A stretch of DNA of 64,000 nucleotides from Mariniphaga sp040772505 (GTDB taxonomy: Bacteria; Bacteroidota; Bacteroidia; Bacteroidales; Prolixibacteraceae). The DNA is taken from positions 1 through 64,000 of the forward strand of contig JAXGYA010000004.1 in assembly GCA_040772505.1 (NCBI GenBank). The letters are read 5' to 3'. The position numbers and the translations under genes are program-made. Under the pieces are notes generated by a model, which was given only the letters and a program-made list of their open reading frames with translations, was not told where the DNA came from and searched no databases. Each line of letters opens with the position of its first letter. Positions within the stretch are counted from its first letter, which is position 1. This document shows positions 25,353-33,552 of this stretch, in pieces.

Positions 25353-26891
25353 ATGTTGGTAAAGGCTTATGGCAGTGCAGTTTTTGGTATTGATGCCACC
25401 ACCATAACCATTGAGGTGGATGTTACACAGGGAATTAAGTTCTTGCTGGTTGGGCTTCCCGACAGTGCTGTAAAAGAGAGCCAGCAGCGCATTGAATCAG
25501 CGCTTCGTTTAAACGGTTTTAGCTGGCCCCGCCAAAAAATAATTATCAATATGGCTCCGGCAGATATTCGCAAGGAGGGCTCGGCTTATGATCTGCCCCT
25601 TGCAGCTGCCATACTTGCCGCTTCGGAGCAAATCGATACCGGGAAATTAGGAAAATATGTGCTTATGGGTGAGCTCTCCTTAGATGGTTCGCTGCAATCT
25701 ATCAGAGGTGTTTTGCCCATTGCCATCAATGCCCGGAAAGAGGGATTTGAAGGATTCATCTTGCCAAAACAAAATGCTCGTGAAGCAGCAGTTGTGGATA
25801 AACTGAAAGTTTATGGTGCTGAAAATATTCGTGAAGTAATTGATTTTCTGAATGGTAAGAAGAGTATAGAGCAAACAATAGTTGATACGCGTGCTGAATT
25901 TTATGCACAAATCAATAAAAATCCGCTGGACTTTTCCGATGTTAAAGGACAGGAAAATGTGAAACGCGCATTGGAGATTGCAGCTGCGGGCGGGCACAAT
26001 ATTATCCTTATTGGTCCTCCGGGTTCAGGAAAAACAATGCTTGCCAAACGAATCCCAACTATTTTGCCACCATTTACTTTGAAAGAAGCTCTGGAAACCA
26101 CGAAAATCCACTCTGTTGCTGGAAAAATCGGAAAGGACACCTCGCTGATGACGCAACGCCCTTTTCGTAGTCCGCACCATACCATCAGCGACGTTGCGCT
26201 TGTGGGTGGAGGCAATTATCCGCAGCCGGGTGAAATTTCTCTGGCCCATAATGGAGTCTTGTTTTTAGATGAATTGCCCGAATTTAAGCGCACTGTTCTT
26301 GAGGTTATGCGCCAGCCGCTGGAAGACCGGCTGATTGCTATCTCGCGGGCAAAATTTTCTGTCGAATATCCAAGCAGCTTTATGCTGGTAGCTTCCATGA
26401 ATCCCTGCCCCTGCGGTTACTACAATCACCCTTCAAAAAATTGTGTTTGTGCACCGGGTGTGGTGCAGAAATACCTGAATAAAATTTCGGGGCCGCTGCT
26501 TGACCGTATTGACATTCATTTGGAAGTGGTTCCGGTACCGTTTAAAAAGTTAGCCGAACTGGGAACTTCCGAAAACAGCGAGTCGGTTCGCAAACGGGTA
26601 ATCGAAGCTAGAAAAGTTCAGGAAAAACGCTTTGCAGAACATAAAAATGTCTATTCCAATGCGCAAATGAACTCTAAGCTCATCCGCAAATATGTTCAGC
26701 TGGACGAGACAGGCAACGAACTCATTAAAAATGCCATGGATAAACTGGGTTTATCTGCACGCGCCTATGACCGCATTTTAAAAGTTGCCCGCACCATTGC
26801 CGATATGGATAACGAAGATCGAGTGCAGGCACACCACCTCTCTGAAGCAATCCATTACAGAAGCCTTGACAGAGAAACATGGGGAGGATGA
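25353..26891 (+). CDS. comM: YifB/ComM family Mg-chelatase-like AAA+ ATPase
   Basis: 512 aa. The N-terminal domain of about 180 residues has the Lon-protease-like fold of this family without a protease Ser-Lys pair that I can identify. The AAA+ core follows: Walker A GPPGSGKTMLAK near 220, Walker B GVLFLDELPEF near 305, and a zinc-like cluster PCPCGYYNHPSKNCVC. ComM homologues are hexameric helicases that promote branch migration in natural transformation. Other competence genes are not adjacent; a ComEA-like helix-hairpin-helix protein lies 15 kb away. The start is ATG 25353. Confidence 0.94.
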   Translation: MLVKAYGSAVFGIDATTITIEVDVTQGIKFLLVGLPDSAVKESQQRIESALRLNGFSWPRQKIIINMAPADIRKEGSAYDLPLAAAILAASEQIDTGKLGKYVLMGELSLDGSLQSIRGVLPIAINARKEGFEGFILPKQNAREAAVVDKLKVYGAENIREVIDFLNGKKSIEQTIVDTRAEFYAQINKNPLDFSDVKGQENVKRALEIAAAGGHNIILIGPPGSGKTMLAKRIPTILPPFTLKEALETTKIHSVAGKIGKDTSLMTQRPFRSPHHTISDVALVGGGNYPQPGEISLAHNGVLFLDELPEFKRTVLEVMRQPLEDRLIAISRAKFSVEYPSSFMLVASMNPCPCGYYNHPSKNCVCAPGVVQKYLNKISGPLLDRIDIHLEVVPVPFKKLAELGTSENSESVRKRVIEARKVQEKRFAEHKNVYSNAQMNSKLIRKYVQLDETGNELIKNAMDKLGLSARAYDRILKVARTIADMDNEDRVQAHHLSEAIHYRSLDRETWGG

Positions 26892-27016
26892 GTTGTTAAA
26901 AGAAAGCATAACCGGGAATGAGCTTTTGCTTGTTATATTCACCAATTGATGAAATGTTCATTTCAGCACAGTGAAAACGGAAGTTTTAATACGAATCAAC
27001 AATAAATTAAAACAAT

Positions 27017-27820
27017 ATGAGAAAATCAATTGCCTCTTTAATCGTAATCTTTCTTGTTTCATTTTATAACCCTTTGAAATCTCATCCGGCAGACGGGATT
27101 CCGCTGAAACTTCGGGTGGGAACATACAATGTCGGGCATTTCAATCAGGGAAAACTTGGGGGATACCAGGGAGAGGATGTTCAGGAGGAGATGGAACGCT
27201 GGCGAACATGGATCGGACAGCAGTCTATGGATATTTTTATGATTACTGAGTGGAACAATGGCTTTGATAAAGACAGTACGCTGAACGCAACCGAGGCTTT
27301 GCTGAAACCTTTCTACAATAATATTTATTTTGGAAAGGCAAACACCTGGATTTATAATGGTATTGCCACAAATCTCGAATTGAAAAACCTTCGTCAGGTT
27401 GACCTCACTCATAAGGAATATTATGCCATTGTGGGCGATTTGCAGATTAGAGAAAAAATTATTACCATCATGTCCGTCCATATTCCCTGGCAGGAGTGCT
27501 GCCATGAATCGTCGGTTGATGCACTCATCTCTGAAATGCAAAAATATGAATATGTCATTTGCGGTGGCGACATGAATGCACCAAACAAAAACCAGCGAAA
27601 ATTTTACGATGCGGGCTTCAATATTGCCAATGGCGGACACGAAGGCTGGCATTGCACGGCAGCAAAGCGCTGCGACAATGACGATGCATTTGAAACCCGC
27701 AACATTGACAACATCATCACATCCAAAAACATCAAAATAATGAATGTGTCTGCACCCCACACCGCTCTTTCCAACGAAGACCACTGGCCAATTTTGGCAG
27801 ATGTTGTTGTTACGTGGTGA
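27017..27820 (+). CDS. Secreted endonuclease/exonuclease/phosphatase (EEP) family protein
   Basis: 267 aa with a Sec signal peptide (about 1-22, cleavage near KSHPADG). The EEP fold is seen from the strand LRVGTYNVGHFN, the metal-binding Glu in FMITEWN, the catalytic His in IMSVHIPW, GGDMNAPNK with the Asp and Asn, and the terminal NEDHWPILAD with the Asp-His pair. Substrate may be DNA, RNA or a phospholipid headgroup. The 3' end is 59 nt from the next gene. A 266-codon antisense open frame exists but has no motifs. Confidence 0.87.
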   Translation: MRKSIASLIVIFLVSFYNPLKSHPADGIPLKLRVGTYNVGHFNQGKLGGYQGEDVQEEMERWRTWIGQQSMDIFMITEWNNGFDKDSTLNATEALLKPFYNNIYFGKANTWIYNGIATNLELKNLRQVDLTHKEYYAIVGDLQIREKIITIMSVHIPWQECCHESSVDALISEMQKYEYVICGGDMNAPNKNQRKFYDAGFNIANGGHEGWHCTAAKRCDNDDAFETRNIDNIITSKNIKIMNVSAPHTALSNEDHWPILADVVVTW

Positions 27821-27879
27821 ATGAGCAGTTGGTATTTTTAGCATTCGTATTGAAATCATATAGCTCTAAAAAAATGTAG

Positions 27880-29217
27880 ATGAAAAAAAATGTAGCAGAA
27901 GCACTTGCATCAGCCAGTGAAACAAAAGCGTTGCAAATAGGCAGCAATATACTGCACCGGCTGCCGGAGCTCTTTAAGGAAGAGTTTGGAGAAAAAAGGG
28001 CAATTGTTGTTTGTGATGCCACCACCTGGAATGTTGCCGGCAGTAAGGTTAAAGATTATCTGACTTCCGGCGGAATTCGCATTGAAGAGCCGTTTGTTTA
28101 TGACAATCCGAAGCCCTATGCCGAATTTGACAATGTTTTAAAATTAGAGGAAGTTCTGGGCAAGTCCAATGCAATTCCGATTGTGGTTGGCTCGGGCACA
28201 CTGAATGACTTGACCAAACTGGCATCATCACGCACAAACAGGCAATATCTCTGTGTAGCCACAGCAGCCTCAATGGATGGTTACACAGCTTATGGTGCAT
28301 CTATTACCTATCAGGGAGCAAAACAGACTTTCTCCTGCCCGGCTCCGCAAGCTATTCTGGCAGACATTGAAATTATCAGACAGGCGCCTCCGCTGATGAC
28401 TGCTGCTGGATACGCTGATTTGTTCGCAAAAGTTCCTGCCGGCGCTGACTGGATTCTGGCTGACGCATTAGGTATAGAGCCCATTGATGAAAAAGCGTGG
28501 TCAATAGTTCAGGATGGTTTAAAGGATGCCCTTGCCGACCCTAAAGGTGCAAGAGAGGGCAAAGAGAGCGCAATAACGTCATTGATTGAAGGACTGATGC
28601 TTGGCGGCTTTGCCATGCAGTGGTCAAAAACAAGCCGGCCTGCCTCCGGAGCAGAGCATCAGTTCAGCCATCTGTGGAATATGGAACACCATACCCATCA
28701 AGGCGAAACCCCTTCCCACGGTTTTCAGGTAGGAGTTGCAACCCTCGCTGTCACACGGCTCTACGAAAAATTGTTAGCCTCCCCGGTTGAGCAGCTTGAT
28801 GTTGAGGGCTGCTGCAAAATATGGCTTGAATGGGGAGATCTGGAAAAAAATGCTGTTGAAATATTTCAGAATACCGATTTCCTGGATACCGCAATAACAC
28901 AATCAAAAGAAAAATATATCTCAAAAGAAGAATTGGCTGTTCAGTTAGAAAAGCTGAAAGCAATCTGGCCGGAGCTTAAGGAGAAATTGAAAAACCAGTT
29001 GGTTCCGTCGGAAAAACTGGAGGAGAGTCTGCGCTTGGTTGGCGCCCCCGTTGCCCCGGAGCAGATTGGAATTTCAAAAGAGAGAATGAAGAGCTCCTTT
29101 CTTCGTGCTTGGTATATCCGTTCACGGTTTACGGTACTTGATGTTGCAGTTCGAACGGGTTGGCTAAATCAATGGCTGAATGAAATATATAAATCTGATT
29201 ATGGAGATGACTATTGA
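27880..29217 (+). CDS. egsA: Glycerol-1-phosphate dehydrogenase-like protein (AraM/EgsA type)
   Basis: 445 aa NAD(P)-dependent metal dehydrogenase of the iron-containing alcohol dehydrogenase/dehydroquinate synthase superfamily. The G1PDH signature reads VVGSGTLNDLTKLAS and VATAASMDGYTAYGA; metal ligands are the Asp in AGYADLFAK and the two His in SGAEHQFSH and ETPSHGFQVG. EgsA/AraM reduces dihydroxyacetone phosphate to sn-glycerol-1-phosphate, the archaeal-type lipid backbone stereoisomer. It is longer than B. subtilis AraM (about 394 aa), mainly in the C-terminal half. No geranylgeranylglyceryl phosphate synthase gene is adjacent, so its pathway is not shown here. Confidence 0.88.
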   Translation: MKKNVAEALASASETKALQIGSNILHRLPELFKEEFGEKRAIVVCDATTWNVAGSKVKDYLTSGGIRIEEPFVYDNPKPYAEFDNVLKLEEVLGKSNAIPIVVGSGTLNDLTKLASSRTNRQYLCVATAASMDGYTAYGASITYQGAKQTFSCPAPQAILADIEIIRQAPPLMTAAGYADLFAKVPAGADWILADALGIEPIDEKAWSIVQDGLKDALADPKGAREGKESAITSLIEGLMLGGFAMQWSKTSRPASGAEHQFSHLWNMEHHTHQGETPSHGFQVGVATLAVTRLYEKLLASPVEQLDVEGCCKIWLEWGDLEKNAVEIFQNTDFLDTAITQSKEKYISKEELAVQLEKLKAIWPELKEKLKNQLVPSEKLEESLRLVGAPVAPEQIGISKERMKSSFLRAWYIRSRFTVLDVAVRTGWLNQWLNEIYKSDYGDDY

Positions 29218-29614
29218 AAAAAACATTGATTTATTGAAATATTTATAATCCTTTCATTAAAGTCATTCTCCTTCTTCTCGGGAAGGGAATAACTTTAATA
29301 TCATTTTTGTTCCGGTTCCACAATATTTTAAGCAAATGAAAAATCACTGGATTGTTTTCATTCTGTAGGTTTTGCGTAGGTAAAGGAAAGTTGCAATATC
29401 AGTATAATGAAAGAATGGCTGGTATTATTTCCATATATCTTGATATGAAAAGCAATCACCCCATTTGTGCCATAAAAAAGGAATTTCCACAATATCCTAT
29501 AATACAGCACGTTTAAATAAAATGTTAACAAGTTGTCCGATGTGCTTGCTTACAAAAATTTCTTTATAGCTTTGCAAAATACTTTAAGGTCTTTTTTAAT
29601 TAAAAGAAATTGTT
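29218..29614. other. Intergenic region ahead of a small membrane ORF
   Basis: About 400 nt, AT-rich. Apart from the promoter-like box at 29567 I see no gene, repeat or clear RNA fold. Confidence 0.4.
29546..29574 (+). promoter_or_regulatory. TTG / TAGCTTTG promoter upstream of the small membrane ORF
   Basis: TTG at 29546-29548, an 18-nt spacer, then TAGCTTTG at 29567-29574, close to the Bacteroidota consensus. It lies 40 nt before ATG 29615. Confidence 0.5.
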
Positions 29615-29782
29615 ATGGAAACAAATAAGTCTCACAATCAAATAATTATAACCATGTCATCTGATGTGAAAAAACAAAAACTTCCTTTAAACCTGCTTAT
29701 TTCACTTATTGCCGGAGCCATTGCCGGCATGGTAATTATCTTTGGCCTTTTTTGGGGAGCCGAAGTTCTGTTCAACATCTGA
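29615..29782 (+). CDS. Small single-pass membrane protein
   Basis: 55 codons. A polar N-terminus of about 23 residues precedes one clear glycine-containing membrane helix (LLISLIAGAIAGMVIIFGLFWG, residues about 27-48) and a short tail EVLFNI. It has a well-placed promoter, an ATG start and no competing frame, which supports it as real. I do not recognise a family and assign no function. Neighbours are a dehydrogenase upstream and a convergent aldo/keto reductase. Confidence 0.6.
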   Translation: METNKSHNQIIITMSSDVKKQKLPLNLLISLIAGAIAGMVIIFGLFWGAEVLFNI

Positions 29783-29878
29783 CGATTCGGGAAATTTCCG
29801 AATATCGAATCTATCCAGCTCAACGCATTTTAAAAATCCATTGAATACATAAGAAAGAGTACCCTCTTCAACGCAGAA

Positions 29879-30868
29879 TCATTCCGGTTGCAGAATTTTT
29901 TTAATTTCATGCAGTTCATCGCTGCTGAATGCAGTGTTATTCAATGTTTTCACATTCTCATCAATCTGTTCAGGAGAACTTGCACCAATCAAAACCGAAG
30001 TAATCCGTTTATCCTTCAGAACCCAAGCCAAAGCCATCTGGGCAAGAGATTGCCCACGCTGTTGTGCAATTGCATTGAGTTTCAGAATCTTGTCGTGGGC
30101 TGACTCCACATCTGCTTTTTTCAGAAAAACTTCACGAGCAGCCCGTGAAGTTTCCGGAATGCCTTTCAGGTATTTATCGGTGAGCAAACCCTGTGCAAGC
30201 GGTGAAAACGGAATACAACCCACATCCTCTTTCTCAAGCACATCCAGCAGTTCATCCTCCACCCAGCGCACAAACATTGAATATTTTGGTTGGTGAATCA
30301 AACAGGGCGTGCCCAGTTCTTTCAAGATTTGAATGGCTTTGCGTGTCATGTCTGCCGGATAATTGGAAATCCCTGCATATAATGCTTTTCCTGTGCGCAC
30401 TGCCTGATCAAGCGCCATCATGGTCTCTTCTATGGGAGTGTCCGGGTCGGGACGGTGTGAATAAAAAATATCCACATACTCCAGTCCCATACGTTTTAAA
30501 CTCTGATCGAGGCTTGCCAGCACATACTTTCGGCTTCCCCATTCTCCGTAGGGACCGGGCCACATCAGATATCCCGCTTTTGTTGAAATAATCAGCTCAT
30601 CGCGATAAGCGCTGAAATCCTGTTTCAGGATTTTTCCGAAATTCTCTTCAGCCGACCCCGGAGGCGGACCATAGTTATTTGCCAGATCAAAATGGGTAAT
30701 TCCCAAATCAAAAGCACGCCGAAGCATTGCGCGTCCGTTTTCAAAAATGTCAGTTCCTCCGAAGTTATGCCACAGCCCCAACGACACTGCCGGGAGTTTC
30801 AATCCCCATTTCCCGCAGCGGTTATATTGCATGCTCGCGTAACGGGATTTATTTGGAAAATAAGTCAT
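29879..30868 (-). CDS. Aldo/keto reductase (YghZ/L-glyceraldehyde 3-phosphate reductase-like)
   Basis: 329 aa NADPH-dependent TIM-barrel reductase. Active-site residues are Asp and Tyr in THFDLANNYGPPPGSAEENFG, Lys in ISTKAGYLMWPGPYG, and His in YVDIFYSHRPDPDTP. The PGPYGEWGSRKY segment is specific to the YghZ/GAP-reductase subgroup, which detoxifies methylglyoxal and reduces L-glyceraldehyde 3-phosphate. The C-terminal cofactor site reads SVLIGASSPEQIDENV. It has the expected length. Confidence 0.92.
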   Translation of the reverse strand: MTYFPNKSRYASMQYNRCGKWGLKLPAVSLGLWHNFGGTDIFENGRAMLRRAFDLGITHFDLANNYGPPPGSAEENFGKILKQDFSAYRDELIISTKAGYLMWPGPYGEWGSRKYVLASLDQSLKRMGLEYVDIFYSHRPDPDTPIEETMMALDQAVRTGKALYAGISNYPADMTRKAIQILKELGTPCLIHQPKYSMFVRWVEDELLDVLEKEDVGCIPFSPLAQGLLTDKYLKGIPETSRAAREVFLKKADVESAHDKILKLNAIAQQRGQSLAQMALAWVLKDKRITSVLIGASSPEQIDENVKTLNNTAFSSDELHEIKKILQPE

Positions 30869-31098
30869 TACAATAGTTTTTTTATTGATTAAACATAGTG
30901 TTCTTTCGATTCCTGAAAGATATTGCTTTTTGAAATTTTATGCAAATGTATTGAACAGTTTATTGAGACAAAGAGAACTTGTTTCATGCCGAAGCCAAAC
31001 CCGTGCAGTCAATACCTTTGGCCAATAACACAGACAAAATAACTTTGATCCGAAAAAACAATGAAAGGAAATCCGTAGTTTTTAGGTTCAATTTTTAT

Positions 31099-31106
31099 TA
31101 GTTTTG
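31099..31106 (+). promoter_or_regulatory. -7 box TAGTTTTG upstream of the orphan ECF sigma gene
   Basis: Exact TAnnTTTG match 35 nt before the GTG start at 31142; no matching TTTG was seen 19 nt upstream. Confidence 0.45.
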
Positions 31107-31141
31107 CCTTTTAATAGGATTACTTGTAATAAACCACAAAT

Positions 31142-31750
31142 GTGAATCGGCCTGACGAAAACGGATATTGGGAATTAATCTGGGAAAATTTCAGAGCAGG
31201 CGACAGCCGTGCTTTTGAAACCATTTACAGCGAATTTGCAGACGCTATGTTTGCTTATGGCATAAAGATAACGCCGCACCGGAACCTGGTTGAAGATGCC
31301 ATTCAGGATTCTTTTCTTGACATATATAAGTATGGCAGCCGTTTGAAAAAGCCTGAGTCACTGGAGTTCTATCTGTATAAAACCCTGAGACGCAATATCA
31401 TTAGAAAATTGAAAAAGAAAGACCGCTTCACTTACATGGATGACTTTTCACATTTATTTGATTTGAAGTTTCCTTTGGAAGATACAGAGCCGGATGAACT
31501 TGAAGATCATATTTGCCTGCTACAGGAGGAGTTAAAAAACCTGACTGCCCAAAAGCGGGAGTTACTTTTTCTAAAGTTCAACAGCGAACTGACCTACAGA
31601 GAGATAGGTGAGCTCCTTAACTGCAAGCCCGACACCGCAAAAAAGCAGGTTTACCGGATTTTGGATTATCTGCGAAATAAATTGGGCAAAGACTTCCTCC
31701 AGCTATTTTCATTTACATTTTTGGACACAAAAAAGAGTACCAAGAGTTAA
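31142..31750 (+). CDS. ECF sigma-70 family sigma factor (orphan)
   Basis: 202 aa starting with GTG at 31142; TAA stands in frame 12 nt upstream, so the GTG is the only reasonable start. Region 2 reads AFETIYSEFADAMFAYGIKI ... DAIQDSFLDIYKY and YLYKTLRRNIIRKL; region 4 reads LTYREIGELLNCKPDTAKKQVYRIL. It is related to, but clearly different from, the sigma factor at 2000-2539. No FecR anti-sigma gene follows: repeat DNA begins directly after the stop, and an SDR gene faces the other way. Confidence 0.9.
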   Translation: MNRPDENGYWELIWENFRAGDSRAFETIYSEFADAMFAYGIKITPHRNLVEDAIQDSFLDIYKYGSRLKKPESLEFYLYKTLRRNIIRKLKKKDRFTYMDDFSHLFDLKFPLEDTEPDELEDHICLLQEELKNLTAQKRELLFLKFNSELTYREIGELLNCKPDTAKKQVYRILDYLRNKLGKDFLQLFSFTFLDTKKSTKS

Positions 31751-32197
31751 ATACGAAGAAGAAGCCCCTCTGTCCTGCGGACATCTCCCTGAAGAGAGAG
31801 GAAAGAGGTTAGAGGTTTGAAGTGAGAGATGAGAGGTGAGAGATGAGAGGTGAGAAGTAAACGGTAAAAAGTGAACTTTAAACTTTGAACACAGAACTCT
31901 GAGCTTTTTGATAGCAATATTCAATAACCAATAACGAACATTTACTGAGGTAAATTTCTGCCTTTCTTGAGCCTAAAGGACTCATAGCCATTAGCATAGA
32001 GCAACGCCCTTTGGATAAAATAACGGGCGTTTCCATTAAAGCCCTGAAGGGGCGTAAGATTCTTGCAACTTTTTACGCTTCATCAGCGCTCGTCCCCCTT
32101 GGCGAAAGGGGGATTAAGGGGGATTGGTTTCAGGCAGGCGTTAACGCTGTCAGGTCTGGCGACGCTGACAGGTTGTGGAAAATGAAAAACCGACTTT
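31751..32197. repeat. Mosaic repeat region downstream of the orphan sigma gene
   Basis: About 450 nt without a real gene. In order it holds a GAAGCCCCTCTGTCCTG-type module with hairpin TGTCC-TGC-GGACA (about 31761-31783, second copy at 33000), a heptanucleotide-periodic stretch (31805-31902), an AATAACGAACA ... GAGGTAAATTTCTG module (31930-32013, about four-fifths identical to 23812-23889), and a CTTCATCAGCGCTCGTCCCCC module (32077-32110, second copy at 23681). Short open frames here, such as 32011-32244 (plus) and 31709-31924 (minus), only translate these repeats. Confidence 0.75.
31805..31902. repeat. Drifting heptanucleotide repeat array A
   Basis: Consecutive 7-mers such as GAGGTTA, GAAGTGA, GAGATGA, GAGGTGA, GAGATGA, GAGGTGA, GAAGTAA, then AAAGTGA, ACTTTGA, ACTCTGA. 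The phase is kept over about 14 units while the sequence drifts from purine-rich to ACTTTGA-like. Confidence 0.75.
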
Positions 32198-32956
32198 TTA
32201 CTTACGGTCAAAATCCCGTGAGAAAGCCTGTGCTGCCGGCATGACCAGAATATCGTCAATGTTTACATGCGCGGGCCTGGTGACCACAAAAAGAATTGTT
32301 TCTGCTATATCTTTGGCATAGAGTGGTGTAAACCCTTCATAAACCTTTTCAGCCCGTTTTTTATCACCCTTGAAACGCACCAGTGAAAATTCCGTATCCA
32401 CCGCACCGGGAGCTACGGAAGAGACTTTGATCCCGTGTTGAAGCAGGTCTAGACGCATACCTTTCGTGAGCGACTCAACTGCATGTTTTGTTGCACAATA
32501 AACATTTCCTGAGGGGTAGGTCTCTTTTCCGGCAATTGATGAAATATTTATGATATGTCCCTGTTTTCTTTTGACCATTTCCGCTGAAACCGCACGGCTG
32601 ATGTAGAGCAACCCTTTCACATTGGTGTCAATCATTTGCTCCCAATCATCGATGCTGCCTTCATCAATAGTGCTCAGTCCGGCTGCAAGGCCGGCGTTGT
32701 TGATAAGGATATCAATATTTTTCCACTCCTCCGGAAGGCCTTCAATGGCAGTTGTTGTCTCTTGCCGGTTTCTGATGTCGAAATTTAGGGTTAAAACCCG
32801 CGCATCACCTTCGGATTCAATTTTTTGTTTCAGTTTTTTCAGTTTCTCCGCTCTTCGTCCGGTTAATATTAAATCAAAATTGTGGCGCGAAAGGAGCAAT
32901 GCTGTTGCTTCGCCAATTCCTGATGTGGCACCTGTTATTAAAATGATTTTATTCAT
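32198..32956 (-). CDS. Short-chain dehydrogenase/reductase (YdfG-like)
   Basis: 252 aa NAD(P)-dependent oxidoreductase of the classical SDR family. The cofactor motif is TGATSGIG at residues about 8-15, followed by LTGRRAEKL with the Arg pair favouring NADPH; NNAG lies near 88, the catalytic Ser in ISSIAG, and Tyr/Lys in YCATKHA. The C-terminal pattern VNIDDILVMPAAQA is typical of YdfG/serine dehydrogenase-like enzymes that act on 3-hydroxy acids. Substrate is inferred only from that similarity. Repeat arrays flank it on both sides. Confidence 0.92.
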   Translation of the reverse strand: MNKIILITGATSGIGEATALLLSRHNFDLILTGRRAEKLKKLKQKIESEGDARVLTLNFDIRNRQETTTAIEGLPEEWKNIDILINNAGLAAGLSTIDEGSIDDWEQMIDTNVKGLLYISRAVSAEMVKRKQGHIINISSIAGKETYPSGNVYCATKHAVESLTKGMRLDLLQHGIKVSSVAPGAVDTEFSLVRFKGDKKRAEKVYEGFTPLYAKDIAETILFVVTRPAHVNIDDILVMPAAQAFSRDFDRK

Positions 32957-32978
32957 TGTTGAATTTTTATATATAATA

Positions 32979-32986
32979 CAAAGATA
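32979..32986 (-). promoter_or_regulatory. -7 box TATCTTTG upstream of the SDR gene
   Basis: Read on the minus strand, an exact TAnnTTTG match 22 nt before the ATG at 32956. Confidence 0.45.
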
Positions 32987-33050
32987 AAAAGATTAGGATG
33001 AAGCCCCTCTGTCCTGGGGACAACTCAGCAAAGGGGAGGGAGGAAAGAGG

Positions 33051-33300
33051 TAGAAGTTAGAAGTGAGAGATGAGAGATGAGAGATGAGAGGTGAGAGGTT
33101 GGAGGTTGGAGGTTAGAAGTTAGAGATTAGAAATTAGAGAGGAGAATTTGTTGATGTGTTGATGTGCTGATGTGTTGATGTGCTGATGTGCTGATGTGTT
33201 GATGGCTGAGAAGTGAACAGTTAAAGGTAAACAGTGAACGGTAAAAAGTGAACTTTGAACTTTGAACTCTGAACTTTGAACTCGGAACTTTGAACAGTGA
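33051..33300. repeat. Drifting heptanucleotide/octanucleotide repeat array B
   Basis: Heptamers run from 33051 to about 33147 (TTAGAAG, TGAGAGA, TGAGAGG, TTGGAGG, TTAGAAG, TTAGAGA). From about 33150 to 33204 the period becomes eight (GATGTGTT and GATGTGCT alternating), and from 33213 to 33300 it is seven again (GTGAACA, GTTAAAG, GTAAACA, GTGAACG, GTAAAAA, GTGAACT, TTGAACT repeated). No gene lies in 32957-33552. Confidence 0.85.
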
Positions 33301-33358
33301 CAGAGAAGTTAGAGGTTAGAAGTTAGAATTGAGACTTTGCTTCTTTGCTGAAATCTCA

Positions 33359-33460
33359 CGTAAAGAACTCGAAGTTTTTCGCAAAACCTGCAAAGAACTT
33401 TCTCAAACTCCATAAAACCCTTCAAACTCTCATACTTTATCAATTTTTATCGAACACTGA
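33359..33460. repeat. Second copy of the AACTC/TTTATC module
   Basis: Words GAACTCGAAGTTTTTCG, AAACCCTTCAAACTC and TATCAATTTTTATCGAACA match, in shuffled order, the module at about 25148-25240. No coding potential. Confidence 0.55.
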
Positions 33461-33491
33461 ATTTGTATTTCAATTAAAAAAACAGCTGCTA

Positions 33492-33522
33492 TTTGAATAA
33501 TTGGTTACTTAAATTACCTTTG
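33492..33522 (+). promoter_or_regulatory. Full promoter TTTG-N19-TACCTTTG upstream of the AIR synthase-related gene
   Basis: TTTG at 33492-33495, exactly 19 nt, then TACCTTTG at 33515-33522: a perfect match to the Bacteroidota housekeeping consensus. It lies 30 nt before ATG 33553 and rules against the upstream in-frame start at 33493. Confidence 0.75.
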
Positions 33523-33552
33523 CTTTGCTTAAAACATGATAATTTAACTTGT

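Noticed and set aside
27059..27859. 266-codon antisense ORF over the EEP-family gene
   Set aside because: The plus strand carries a signal peptide and all EEP motifs; the minus frame shows no motif and is rich in residues expected from reverse reading.
32011..32244. 77-codon plus-strand ORF between repeats and the SDR gene
   Set aside because: Its sequence is mostly the repeat module also seen at 23681; it overlaps the 3' end of the SDR gene.
33051..33300. Possible CRISPR or coding tandem repeat
   Set aside because: Period is 7 or 8 nt, there are no spacers, and the period breaks any reading frame.
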